Shown here: piece after piece, positions 45,776 to 53,000 of the stretch
How positions within the stretch are numbered: position 1 is the stretch's first letter
How the letters are laid out: each line of letters starts with the position of its first letter
From: Halorubrum salinum
GTDB taxonomy: Archaea; Halobacteriota; Halobacteria; Halobacteriales; Haloferacaceae
Assembly: GCF_024494575.1 (NCBI RefSeq)
Contig: NZ_JANHDO010000006.1
Coordinates: forward strand, 1-64,000
DNA length: 64,000 nt
Direction: 5' to 3'
Program-made: the position numbers and the translations under genes
Notes under the pieces: generated by a model
Database searches by the model: none
Told to the model about the DNA's origin: nothing
Seen by the model: only the letters and a program-made list of their open reading frames with translations

Positions 45776-46215
45776 TTAGTCGTCGGTGGGCGAATAGCCA
45801 CCATTCACGTTCAGCGTCCCCGACTTCAGAGCGAGGTGACTGATCGCCCCTTCGTGTGGAGACTTTTGCCCCGTACGGAGTAGCCGAAATCCGATATTCT
45901 TCGCCGTATTGTAGTCCGCGTTGACCTCGTAGCCGCATTTCACACAACAGAACGTCGCTTGCGACTGGCGGTTCTCGTCCAGCGTCGTCCCGCGCTTTGA
46001 ACACCACGTGGACGTGTACGTTGGGTCTACCACTCGGCTTCGATACGTCCGTTTACCGTGGAGAGTGACACCCGGTCGGCGTGGAACGTCGCACTCCGGT
46101 TGTCGTACCGGACGGAGGGCGTCGACGCTGGCGGCATCGCGGTCCTCGGTGAGTAGCGCTTGCTCGGACTGTGCGTAGTGGGCGTTCGGATCGTTGTCAG
46201 GTCGGCAGCGACTGT
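45776..46215 (-). pseudogene. Internally deleted tnpB of a second IS200/IS605-type element
   Basis: The right part (about 46215-46034, leftward) encodes QSEQALLTEDRDAAS in one frame and RYDNRSATFHADRVSLSTVNG then RIEAEW in another, as in the N-terminal third of a TnpB unlike the one at 11179. It is joined directly to DPTYTSTWCSKRGTTLDENRQ and the zinc-finger end FCCVKCGYEVNADYNTAKNI. The RuvC core is missing, so it cannot be active. It could still be mobilised in trans if its ends survive. Confidence 0.72.
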
Positions 46216-46371
46216 AAATTAAGAATACTGGTAGTGGTAGTTTACAGCCCTCACACGAACAATCTGTTCTATTGGAACTATAGGTGTGGCAGACAACAAT
46301 AATACAAGGATATGGTGGCGGAATTTACTGGCTGTGTATATTTCATGCAGATAGGATACAAGTCCCATACT

Positions 46372-46860
46372 ATGAGATCGGTGGGGAATACAGTTTCAGA
46401 TTTTACCGCGGAGGGGGTGCAGAACGGAGAAATAACTGACATAACGCTATCAGAGTACGGAGATGGACGGTTTATTGTACTGGTGTTTTATGTCCACGAT
46501 TTCAGCCCAGTGTGTGAGACGCAAATGTGCGAGATTAATGACTCAGAGTTTCTCACATTCAACGATAATGTAGCTGTTCTCGGCATCTCAACCGACGGTC
46601 CATACAGCCATAAGAAGTTCAGTGAAGCGAACAGCCTCTCGTATCCACTCGTATACGACGATGATAAAGCGATTTACGAAATGTTCGGGATGATTGAGGA
46701 GACCGAAGAAGGAAAACGGAAACCAAAACGCGGGATCGTTCTGATTGATGAGGAACGTACCATCCGATACTGGTGGCAAGCAGAAGACAACTGGGATGCG
46801 TGGCGGATAGACCCGATCTCAGAGCTTATAGATGTGCTCACCGAGATTATAGCACTCTAA
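46372..46860 (+). CDS. BCP/PrxQ-type peroxiredoxin
   Basis: This 162-residue thiol peroxidase is recognised by VGNTVSDFTAEG, the strand FIVLVFYVHDFSPVCETQMC, LGISTDGPYSHKKF and YPLVYDDDKAIYEMFG. The peroxidatic cysteine is in PVCE; a second cysteine five residues later (C-x4-C) fits the resolving cysteine of BCP/PrxQ enzymes. The usual Pro-x-x-x-Thr/Ser-x-x-Cys motif reads PVC with Ser before it. It should reduce peroxides in the cytoplasm. The ATG at 46372 matches the family start; the longer frame from 46312 adds 20 unlikely residues. The sequence is more AT-rich than that of its neighbours. Confidence 0.82.
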   Translation: MRSVGNTVSDFTAEGVQNGEITDITLSEYGDGRFIVLVFYVHDFSPVCETQMCEINDSEFLTFNDNVAVLGISTDGPYSHKKFSEANSLSYPLVYDDDKAIYEMFGMIEETEEGKRKPKRGIVLIDEERTIRYWWQAEDNWDAWRIDPISELIDVLTEIIAL

Positions 46861-46998
46861 TCACTATAGACAGAGTCATGGATCTTAATCACAAAATTAT
46901 CGATAGCGAGGGTGAGAAATGAAAAGTGAACTTGATATAATCTTGTCTCCTCCTATAAGTTCAGAACACCTCGATCAGCAGTAGATGGTGTAATTCAA

Positions 46999-47223
46999 AT
47001 GCCTACATCACCCCCCGGATTCGTGTTTTTAAACGTTATTCGAAGTATAACAGCAACGACCTCGGTTGCCGCTGCAATCTTTTTGGCAGGATGGTATCCG
47101 TATGGTGAGGCCATCGTTTCCCAAGACCAATTCATAATTGTTTATTTTCTATTTGGGTTTGCTTTCATAGCTGGGTACAGGCCATTATACTTTGCTTATA
47201 AAATTCGGTCCCAACGGGGGTAG
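46999..47223 (+). CDS. Small two-helix membrane protein
   Basis: This 74-residue protein has two hydrophobic helices (ITATTSVAAAIFLAGWYPYG and IIVYFLFGFAFIAGYRPLY). I recognise no family. The AT-rich composition matches the adjacent peroxiredoxin. The arrangement of two helices with a short polar loop and a basic C-terminus is plausible for a real small membrane protein, but there is no independent support. Confidence 0.5.
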   Translation: MPTSPPGFVFLNVIRSITATTSVAAAIFLAGWYPYGEAIVSQDQFIIVYFLFGFAFIAGYRPLYFAYKIRSQRG

Positions 47224-47587
47224 TGTCTATCCACCCTGTTGAATCCGTAGATAGCACGGGGATCAGAGCTGACTATATGGTCAGCAGACGCCGGTGCGAA
47301 CGTATTCTCACACGCGGACTTCGAACGAGCGGATGGTTTTGGAGAGCGAAAGCCGGTTCCAACCGTCCATCAGCTGATAACTCCTGTTCAAACAGCGGAT
47401 GCGAATCTGCCGATCCGTCCGCAGTCATCGGAGTCAAAGAGCTCACAGATGGATTTCGACTTTGCTGGTTCTGTTGAAATCCTTAACAGGAGACATACTC
47501 TGCCGCGGCTGTTGTCTATACACGAGACTTCCAAATCGTCAGTACAGGGGTGCACATACGACTCCCAGAACGATAGTGGGGTGAGCA
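47224..47587. other. 364-base gap without gene
   Basis: No convincing frame. The stretch 47316-47395 has a faint resemblance to the end of a haloarchaeal IS6-type transposase, too weak to call. The left member of an IS-like inverted repeat pair lies at 47467. Confidence 0.4.
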
Positions 47588-48169
47588 TTATTGGGTTTCG
47601 AACGATACTCCATCGGGATAGAGAGTGGCGTGGATAGCAGCGGATTCATCGACAAAGACGGTCGTTTCTCCACCAATATTCGCCTCCTGAGCGGTAATTT
47701 GGATTCGATACTCAGCAGGTTCGTCAAGCGGATACAAGAGCGTCGCCGTTTCCTCGGCTCCAAGCGAGCGGTCTGTACGCATCACCACACGCATATCCGA
47801 CATTCTAGTAATATCGATATTGACCGTTACCCTCTGGTTCAACTCGTTGTTGATCACCAAGTTCGGATCTCCCAACCCCAGACATCCGGCAACTCCCAAG
47901 AGAGACGCTCCAACGGGGACGAGCATCTGTCGCCTAGTAGAGGGCATACAGGCTAATCCAAAACGCATCACTAATCCATTTTGCTTCACACCTCACTAAA
48001 CAGTACTCCGGTGGCGCACAACCATCGTAACCGCTCCGTTCGCAAGCGCTTCACCTCGGCTGATCCGTGATTTAGATTGCGAAAATAATGCAGTTTTCGT
48101 GCTGATTAGATCCTCTGTAGTTGGCACGGTTCCGAGAACATTTCACTGGTTGCGGATTTCAACAGAGCC
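47467..48169. mobile_element. 703-bp segment bounded by IS-like inverted repeats, carrying a lipoprotein gene
   Basis: GGTTCTGTTGAAATCC at 47467-47482 and its inverted partner at 48154-48169 (one mismatch) face inward. The motif and the 703-bp spacing recall IS6-type elements, whose ends start GGxxCTGTTG. The inside has no transposase; it holds a lipoprotein gene. No matching target duplication is visible at the borders. It may be an IS-derived cassette or the trace of two recombined IS copies. Confidence 0.4.
47588..47947 (-). CDS. Small Tat lipoprotein
   Basis: This 119-residue protein starts with a twin-arginine signal (STRRQMLVPVGASLLG) and a lipobox VAGC, so it should be exported folded and lipid-anchored. 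The mature part is a beta-rich domain of about 95 residues (LVINNELNQRVTVNIDITR, TATLLYPLDEPAEYRIQITA). It looks like the small Ig-like haloarchaeal lipoproteins; the function is unknown. The start at 47947 is chosen because the signal begins there; the frame extends 14 codons further. It lies inside the inverted-repeat segment. Confidence 0.72.
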   Translation of the reverse strand: MPSTRRQMLVPVGASLLGVAGCLGLGDPNLVINNELNQRVTVNIDITRMSDMRVVMRTDRSLGAEETATLLYPLDEPAEYRIQITAQEANIGGETTVFVDESAAIHATLYPDGVSFETQ

Positions 48170-48249
48170 CCACAACCATTCTTTGCCACGCTCAGCAGCC
48201 ACAAATATATGAAAATGGAGAGTGAATCATTTCGAAGAAGGTGGTGACA
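47948..48249. other. 302-base gap before the toxin-antitoxin-like locus
   Basis: It holds the right IS-like inverted repeat at 48154 and, shortly before 48250, an AT-rich patch (AAATATATGAAAATG near 48202) that is a likely promoter element for the winged-helix gene. No gene seen. Confidence 0.4.
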
Positions 48250-48822
48250 ATGTCCGGATCGTCACGCAATCGGGAGCGGTCGTGGACCGAGTCAATGAGC
48301 GCCCGGGAACGGATCCAAGCCGTCGCGGCCGCACTTCGTGAACCTCGATCGATCGAGTGGATCAGCGACCAGGCCGATACGGACTGGAAAACAACCGACG
48401 ACGAGATCCGCGGGCTCGCTAGACAGGGCCATCTCGGCCGTATTGAGACCGGCGAGACAACGCGCTTTCATCCAGACTACACGCAGCTGCTTTTCGCAGA
48501 GATCCGCACGCTCATCGCGGAGAACACCCGCGAGGAGCTGCGGACTGAATTGGTCGAAATCGCCGAGGAGATCGAGGAGTGGCAAGCGACCTACGATGTT
48601 GAGACGTGGAACGAACTTGAGCAGTCACTCACTGATGCCGATCTTGCGAGTGAGGAACTCCGCGAACGGCGTGACATCATCGCGTGCTGGCAGGAAAACG
48701 AGGAAGATCGTCGACTCATCAAACACGCACTCGAACTCTACACTGATGTCGAAGCCGCTCGGAGTCAGGAGACCGGCGTGGCTGAGCGGGCCAAGCGCTA
48801 CTCCCCCTCACGGCGGGTTTGA
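48250..48822 (+). CDS. Winged-helix regulator (DUF7342-like)
   Basis: This 190-residue protein has an N-terminal winged helix-turn-helix (IEWISDQADTDWKTTDDE, IRGLARQGHLGRIETGE) and a long helical C-terminal half (LRTELVEIAEEIEEWQATYDV in parts, SEELRERRDIIACWQENEEDRRL). The pattern matches the haloarchaeal DUF7342 family as I know it. A GTG at 48241 is an alternative start. It converges with a toxin-like gene; the two stop ends overlap by 15 bases (48808-48822). A related protein is coupled to that toxin from the other side. It may act as a DNA-binding antitoxin or autoregulator. Confidence 0.75.
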   Translation: MSGSSRNRERSWTESMSARERIQAVAAALREPRSIEWISDQADTDWKTTDDEIRGLARQGHLGRIETGETTRFHPDYTQLLFAEIRTLIAENTREELRTELVEIAEEIEEWQATYDVETWNELEQSLTDADLASEELRERRDIIACWQENEEDRRLIKHALELYTDVEAARSQETGVAERAKRYSPSRRV

Positions 48823-49260
48823 GACGCTATTCAGCAGGTCAACGTCGTCGTCCTCGTATGCTCCTCGCCACATTCCATGGACAGCCCGGGCCACGAGTGA
48901 CACCTCGGCCACGTCGATACAGGACGGTTCGGTGGCCCTCGTGGCAGCCTCGGGTGGCGGGTGGAAATGGGTCTCGGGCGAGTGTGTGTTCGGGTGGCGA
49001 TCGAAACGCCAGTTGACGTCGTCGCTATCGACGTAGTGGAACGAATACATCCCCAGTTCGCTCCACTGGATATCGAGCCGAGCGCTCTCGGCATCGGCGA
49101 GCCCATCGCTGAGACTGATCTGCAGTTCCGTGGGAGCGACGACATCGTCGTACGCTGTGGCGTCAACGAGTGGTTCGAGGTCGAGCCAGAGGTCACGAAT
49201 CCGCTGGAGTGCCGGAAGATAGATCGGCCCGAACTCGCCGGCGCGGTCGTCGTCGCTCAT
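48808..49260 (-). CDS. TumE/DUF6516-like toxin candidate
   Basis: This 150-residue protein starts at the ATG at 49260, overlapping the upstream winged-helix stop as ATGA. The N-terminal helix (YLPALQRIRDLWLDLEPLVD) is followed by strands LDIQWSELGMYSFHYVD and the motif NWRFDRHPNTH with HFHPPPEA. This resembles the YRYDN...HHH region of the TumE (DUF6516) toxin family. The resemblance plus strict coupling to a winged-helix gene suggests a type II-like toxin-antitoxin pair. The activity is unknown and the family call is tentative. Confidence 0.6.
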   Translation of the reverse strand: MSDDDRAGEFGPIYLPALQRIRDLWLDLEPLVDATAYDDVVAPTELQISLSDGLADAESARLDIQWSELGMYSFHYVDSDDVNWRFDRHPNTHSPETHFHPPPEAATRATEPSCIDVAEVSLVARAVHGMWRGAYEDDDVDLLNSVSNPP

Positions 49261-49769
49261 ACAGCGAGCTGGTGGCTGGCCTCGTCGTACGCGAGTGCTG
49301 CTTGCGCGACGGCGAGATTCTGTCGCGTCGTGCGCCACGCGGTGAGGTCATCCCAGCCCTTCGTCTCGCCGGCGTCAAGCTGCTGGGCGAGTTCTTCCGG
49401 GGACACCACATCGTACTGGTCCTCGTAGCGCCGGATCTCGGCCTTCATCTCCTGGATACTGTCCAGCAACTCCGGTCGCGTGACTTCCTCACGTAGCTCG
49501 CGGATCCGGGACATCAACACCCGGTCACTGTTGCGCTTGTACAGCGTCGTTTGACCGTCCGGTTCTGTCTCGGCGAAGCCCGTGTTCACGAGCGACTTGC
49601 AGTGGCGACGCGCTGTCGGCTCGCTCACGAGCGCTCGATCGGCGATCTCGGCCGCCGACTGTCCGTCGTGGGTCTGTTCGACGATTTCGTACACCCGCTC
49701 GAATGGCGTCGTGTCGTCTTTCCAGTCTGCCTTGACCTGCTCGTTGACGTCGTCCCATGTCTCGCTCAT
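49257..49769 (-). CDS. Winged-helix protein coupled to toxin-like gene (DUF7342-like)
   Basis: This 170-residue protein starts at the ATG at 49769. The winged helix is clear: FERVYEIVEQTHDGQSAAEIADRALVSEPTARRHCKSLVNTGF in two parts, then a wing with TTLYKRN. The C-terminal half is a long helical coil (IRELREEVTRPELLDSIQEM, IRRYEDQYDV). It overlaps the toxin-like gene by ATGA. By analogy with toxin-antitoxin operons it is the likely antitoxin and autorepressor. It is paralogous in fold to the product of 48250. Confidence 0.75.
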   Translation of the reverse strand: MSETWDDVNEQVKADWKDDTTPFERVYEIVEQTHDGQSAAEIADRALVSEPTARRHCKSLVNTGFAETEPDGQTTLYKRNSDRVLMSRIRELREEVTRPELLDSIQEMKAEIRRYEDQYDVVSPEELAQQLDAGETKGWDDLTAWRTTRQNLAVAQAALAYDEASHQLAV

Positions 49770-49837
49770 ACTGGGAGCTACGGACTCTAACAACAAATAA
49801 TTTCTCTAGAAAATCATTCTTTTTCAAACCGACCGGA

Positions 49838-50791
49838 TCAGACTATCTGCTCCTCTAAGGTATCTCCATGCGACCGGATGGTCGTTGCAGTGACGCTCGC
49901 CACCTCCGCCACTTCCGCCTGCGTCAGCCACCGTCCCTCTTCGCGACCCGCCTTGTACAAACAGGCCGCTGCGAATCCTGACGGTTTGACACCCGACGCG
50001 GCTCCTGACGATTCTGACTGTTCAGCCAACCTCCGAGCCCGCTGTCGGGTGTCCGCTGGAACATCGAGTTCTGACGCGAGACGGGGGATGAACTCACTCG
50101 GGCGAACTGGCTGAGTCGGGAGCCCAAGTTCTGTATTCAGCGTCTTGTACGCATTTGCGACTCTCGATTGTTCGACGCGTGCTGCGTCGACGACGTCGTC
50201 GAGTAACCGTGTGTGGCCGTTACAGCGACAGGCCCCGTGGACGCTTGCTGACGCAATCGCCTCGATTGATCGGCCTCGAAGTAGGTCTTCGTTCTGAGCG
50301 CTCCGGAACAGCTGACACGCTTGGTCACGGACCGAATCTGAAAGCTCGAGGACGCTAGCAATTCTTTGTACTTCACCCAGCCCGTGTGCGAGGTTTCGCT
50401 CGGCTTTCGACTGGAACCGACCACGATTCTGTTCCCGGCGCATTCGGGACAGTCGCTGGCGCTTTTGCCCAGAGAGTTCGTTCCCGTTCGCATCTTTCCT
50501 GCGACCGATCTCCGTCGACAGCCCTCGGTCGTGACGCGCTGCAGTCAGTGGAGCGCCCGTTCGCTTTCGCTGGTCCTGGTCGTGAGTTCTCCATTCCGGA
50601 CCGCGGTCGATTCGTTGTTCATCGATGACCAGGCCACAGTCCTCACAGATTGTTTCAACGCTATTTGTTCTCACCTCGCCCTTACACTCTGGACACGGCG
50701 TGGTTCCGTCGTTCGATACGTCCTTGTCGAAATCAGTTTCGTAGATGTCTCTCGTCGCTATTGGTAGTTCGCGAGGTGCCTTGTCTTGCAT
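49838..50791 (-). CDS. tfb: Transcription initiation factor TFB
   Basis: This 317-residue general transcription factor has an N-terminal zinc ribbon (CPECKGEV and CEDCGLVIDE), a B-finger/reader region (DRGPEWRTHDQDQRKRTGAPLTAARHD in parts) and two cyclin-like repeats. The first is around 125-210 and the second ends with AEVASVTATTIRSHGDTL, the helix that contacts the BRE. Haloarchaea carry several TFBs that partner with TBPs to select promoters. All zinc cysteines are present. A decayed 5' copy lies at 52799-52909 on the same strand. It probably serves a specialised regulon because it lies in an accessory region. Confidence 0.92.
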   Translation of the reverse strand: MQDKAPRELPIATRDIYETDFDKDVSNDGTTPCPECKGEVRTNSVETICEDCGLVIDEQRIDRGPEWRTHDQDQRKRTGAPLTAARHDRGLSTEIGRRKDANGNELSGQKRQRLSRMRREQNRGRFQSKAERNLAHGLGEVQRIASVLELSDSVRDQACQLFRSAQNEDLLRGRSIEAIASASVHGACRCNGHTRLLDDVVDAARVEQSRVANAYKTLNTELGLPTQPVRPSEFIPRLASELDVPADTRQRARRLAEQSESSGAASGVKPSGFAAACLYKAGREEGRWLTQAEVAEVASVTATTIRSHGDTLEEQIV

Positions 50792-51020
50792 CCCGCACCC
50801 CTCTCAGGGAGAATAAACAACTGCGAGCAGGCTGGTTTGGGCCGGTTGTTAAGTTGAATCCTCGACGACATCCACACTGGGATCCTCAAATGCTGTTCGG
50901 GAATGCACCCTCGAGCAGTTACCATGGATATAGGGAATTCTGTGCCTTCGGCAGGTCGTAATAAGTATTGAGAACTTTGTGGAAATGGTTAAAGAACTGT
51001 AGTCTGATTCAGTCTGTATA

Positions 51021-52706
51021 ATGCAGCATAGTTTCAATCCGGATCCGGTGAAGTGCCGGGATCTGTTTGATGGAGAGGAGGACCTATACCAAATTCCTCG
51101 ATATCAGCGACCGTATAGCTGGGAGAAATCGCATATTGAGCAGTTGATTGATGACCTCTACGACTCGTGGAGTGCGGACCGAAACAGTCCCTACTACTTG
51201 GGCTCGGTTATTTTGGTGAAGGAGGACGGTGATTCTCGTTTTGACATATTGGATGGACAGCAGAGGATGACTTCTCTCATCATTCTCTATGCAATCTTCA
51301 ACGACCATTTTCACGATCACTTGAGCGATATGAACAAGAGAAGGGTCGAGGAAAGAGTCCATGAACAGGCGTTGGAGAGGCCTCGGTTGAGAACCAGTAA
51401 GCAAACTGATCTTGAACAGTCAGTACTCAAATCGATAGACCTAGACGAGAAAAACAGGTACACTGAGGCTGCTGAAATCCTGATAGATTGTCTGGAGACC
51501 AAGTTCGGAGATCGACATGACGAACTCAACGACTTCTTTGAGTTCATCGATCAGAATATCGAACTGATTAGAATCATCAGCGATGATCTTGCACATGCCG
51601 TCAGGCTTTTCCAGACCATCAATACTCGTGGGAAAGATTTGACGGTCTCTGACCTCACCAAGAGCTATCTGCTTAGCAATTTGGAAAATGATGAAGACAA
51701 GGACGATGTAATTGAGGTCTGGCAGGAAATCACTACGAAGGTTGATGATGACTATGATACCTTGGACAGCATCCTTGGAATGTATCGGCTGTATCTTCAA
51801 CAGTCAAAAGCACAGGAAACGAGGTATCAGGAGCTAAAATCCGAGTTTGAAGGACAGAACCCTAAGAAGATTGTCAAAGACATTCGGGACTTCGTGGACA
51901 ACTACAAACAGATCGAAAACTCAGGCTCGAAAGAAATCTTCATCCTGGAAAACTTGTCACATACTCTGTATTGGAAGACGATTCTTATCGGCGCCAAGAA
52001 AGACGGTGTTGACTACTTCGACGAGTTGCGTGACGAGCTTATCGGGTTCTACTATTCGTACTGGATTGGAGACTATACCAGTGAAAAAATCAAGATACCC
52101 TCGATCAAGATTCTGACTCTGCTGCGTGATGAGGCCAGTTTGGAGGTGATCCAGGAGTATATCGAGAGTAAGAGGAAGCGTGATAATATTCCGGAACGGG
52201 TTCGAGACGGACTGTATTCTGATAATGTATATGGAGATGAAAAGTGGCACAAGAGCCTGCTGATTGCTATTGAATACAGCCTGAGTGACTCACAGAAAGT
52301 TGAGCGGATTAAGAAGAGAGGCGGTGGAATGCACATAGAACACGTACTTCCCAAGTCGTACGGTTCTGCAATGGAAAAATACGATTACTGGGAAGACAAT
52401 TTCAGTAGAGAGGAGGCAAGTCAGCTGAGAAACACGCTTGGGAATTTGATTCCTCTACAGTACGATCTCAATGCAAAGGCGGCCCAGAAGCCATTCGATG
52501 AGAAAGCTGCTATCTATCAGGGGAAGCGGGGTAAACCGCGTTCAAGTTTCGACCTAGCACTGCGAGTAGCTCGCGGAGACTATGGTGATTGGTCTCCAGA
52601 AGCAATTGAGGCACACCGCGATTACTTGATTAAGAAGTCTGCTTACTTGTTGAACCTGCCTGCCGATTCAATCCTAGTTGAGGATAATTCAGGGGATTCA
52701 GAGTAG
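51021..52706 (+). CDS. DUF262/DUF1524 GmrSD-like defence nuclease
   Basis: This 561-residue protein has an N-terminal DUF262 (ParB-like) domain: LYQIPRYQRPYSWEKSHIEQ at about 22-42 and ILDGQQRMTSL near 77-87. A helical middle follows. The C-terminal DUF1524 HNH-type nuclease has MHIEHVLPKSYG at about 437-448 and TLGNLIPLQYDLN near 475. This single-chain arrangement is that of GmrSD-type type IV restriction enzymes and related phage-defence proteins (SspE, BrxU class), which use NTP to cut modified DNA. Active-site residues look intact. Base use is clearly more AT-rich than in the signalling genes. The decayed tfb copy lies immediately 3'. Confidence 0.87.
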   Translation: MQHSFNPDPVKCRDLFDGEEDLYQIPRYQRPYSWEKSHIEQLIDDLYDSWSADRNSPYYLGSVILVKEDGDSRFDILDGQQRMTSLIILYAIFNDHFHDHLSDMNKRRVEERVHEQALERPRLRTSKQTDLEQSVLKSIDLDEKNRYTEAAEILIDCLETKFGDRHDELNDFFEFIDQNIELIRIISDDLAHAVRLFQTINTRGKDLTVSDLTKSYLLSNLENDEDKDDVIEVWQEITTKVDDDYDTLDSILGMYRLYLQQSKAQETRYQELKSEFEGQNPKKIVKDIRDFVDNYKQIENSGSKEIFILENLSHTLYWKTILIGAKKDGVDYFDELRDELIGFYYSYWIGDYTSEKIKIPSIKILTLLRDEASLEVIQEYIESKRKRDNIPERVRDGLYSDNVYGDEKWHKSLLIAIEYSLSDSQKVERIKKRGGGMHIEHVLPKSYGSAMEKYDYWEDNFSREEASQLRNTLGNLIPLQYDLNAKAAQKPFDEKAAIYQGKRGKPRSSFDLALRVARGDYGDWSPEAIEAHRDYLIKKSAYLLNLPADSILVEDNSGDSE

Positions 52707-52798
52707 GTTTCCACTCCCGTCTCTACGAGAAAAACGCGAAGACCTGAATCGAATTAGCCATCGTCCTCATCGTACGTTTGCTACCCTGGTCCCTGATC

Positions 52799-52909
52799 GA
52801 TCGATTTTCCTCGATGACCCAGCACAGGCCTCACAGATGGTTTCGACGCTGTTCGTACCCACCTATACCTTACACTCGGGACACGGTGTTTTGTCGTTCG
52901 ATACGTAAC
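52799..52909 (-). pseudogene. Decayed 5' fragment of tfb
   Basis: Read leftward, the strand gives VSNDKTPCPECKV, a stop, then VGTNSVETICEACA and, in another frame, LGHRGKSIDQGPG. These match the intact TFB in order: VSNDGTTPCPECKGEV, TNSVETICEDCG and the RIDRGPEW region. DNA similarity to 50640-50750 is high. The stop and the frame change kill it. It sits just beyond the DUF262 gene, on the far side from the intact tfb. Confidence 0.8.
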
Positions 52910-53000
52910 ATCAGGCGAACCGATGAAGACAAAACGAAGAGGGACCTCAACTGGTCCGCCACCGAAGCCGAACTTCATTAATTGAATACCGGTTCTCGGA

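Noticed and set aside
47316-47395. Possible IS6 transposase C-terminal remnant
   Set aside because: Length to the stop and a few bases fit, but residue matches are too few to claim.
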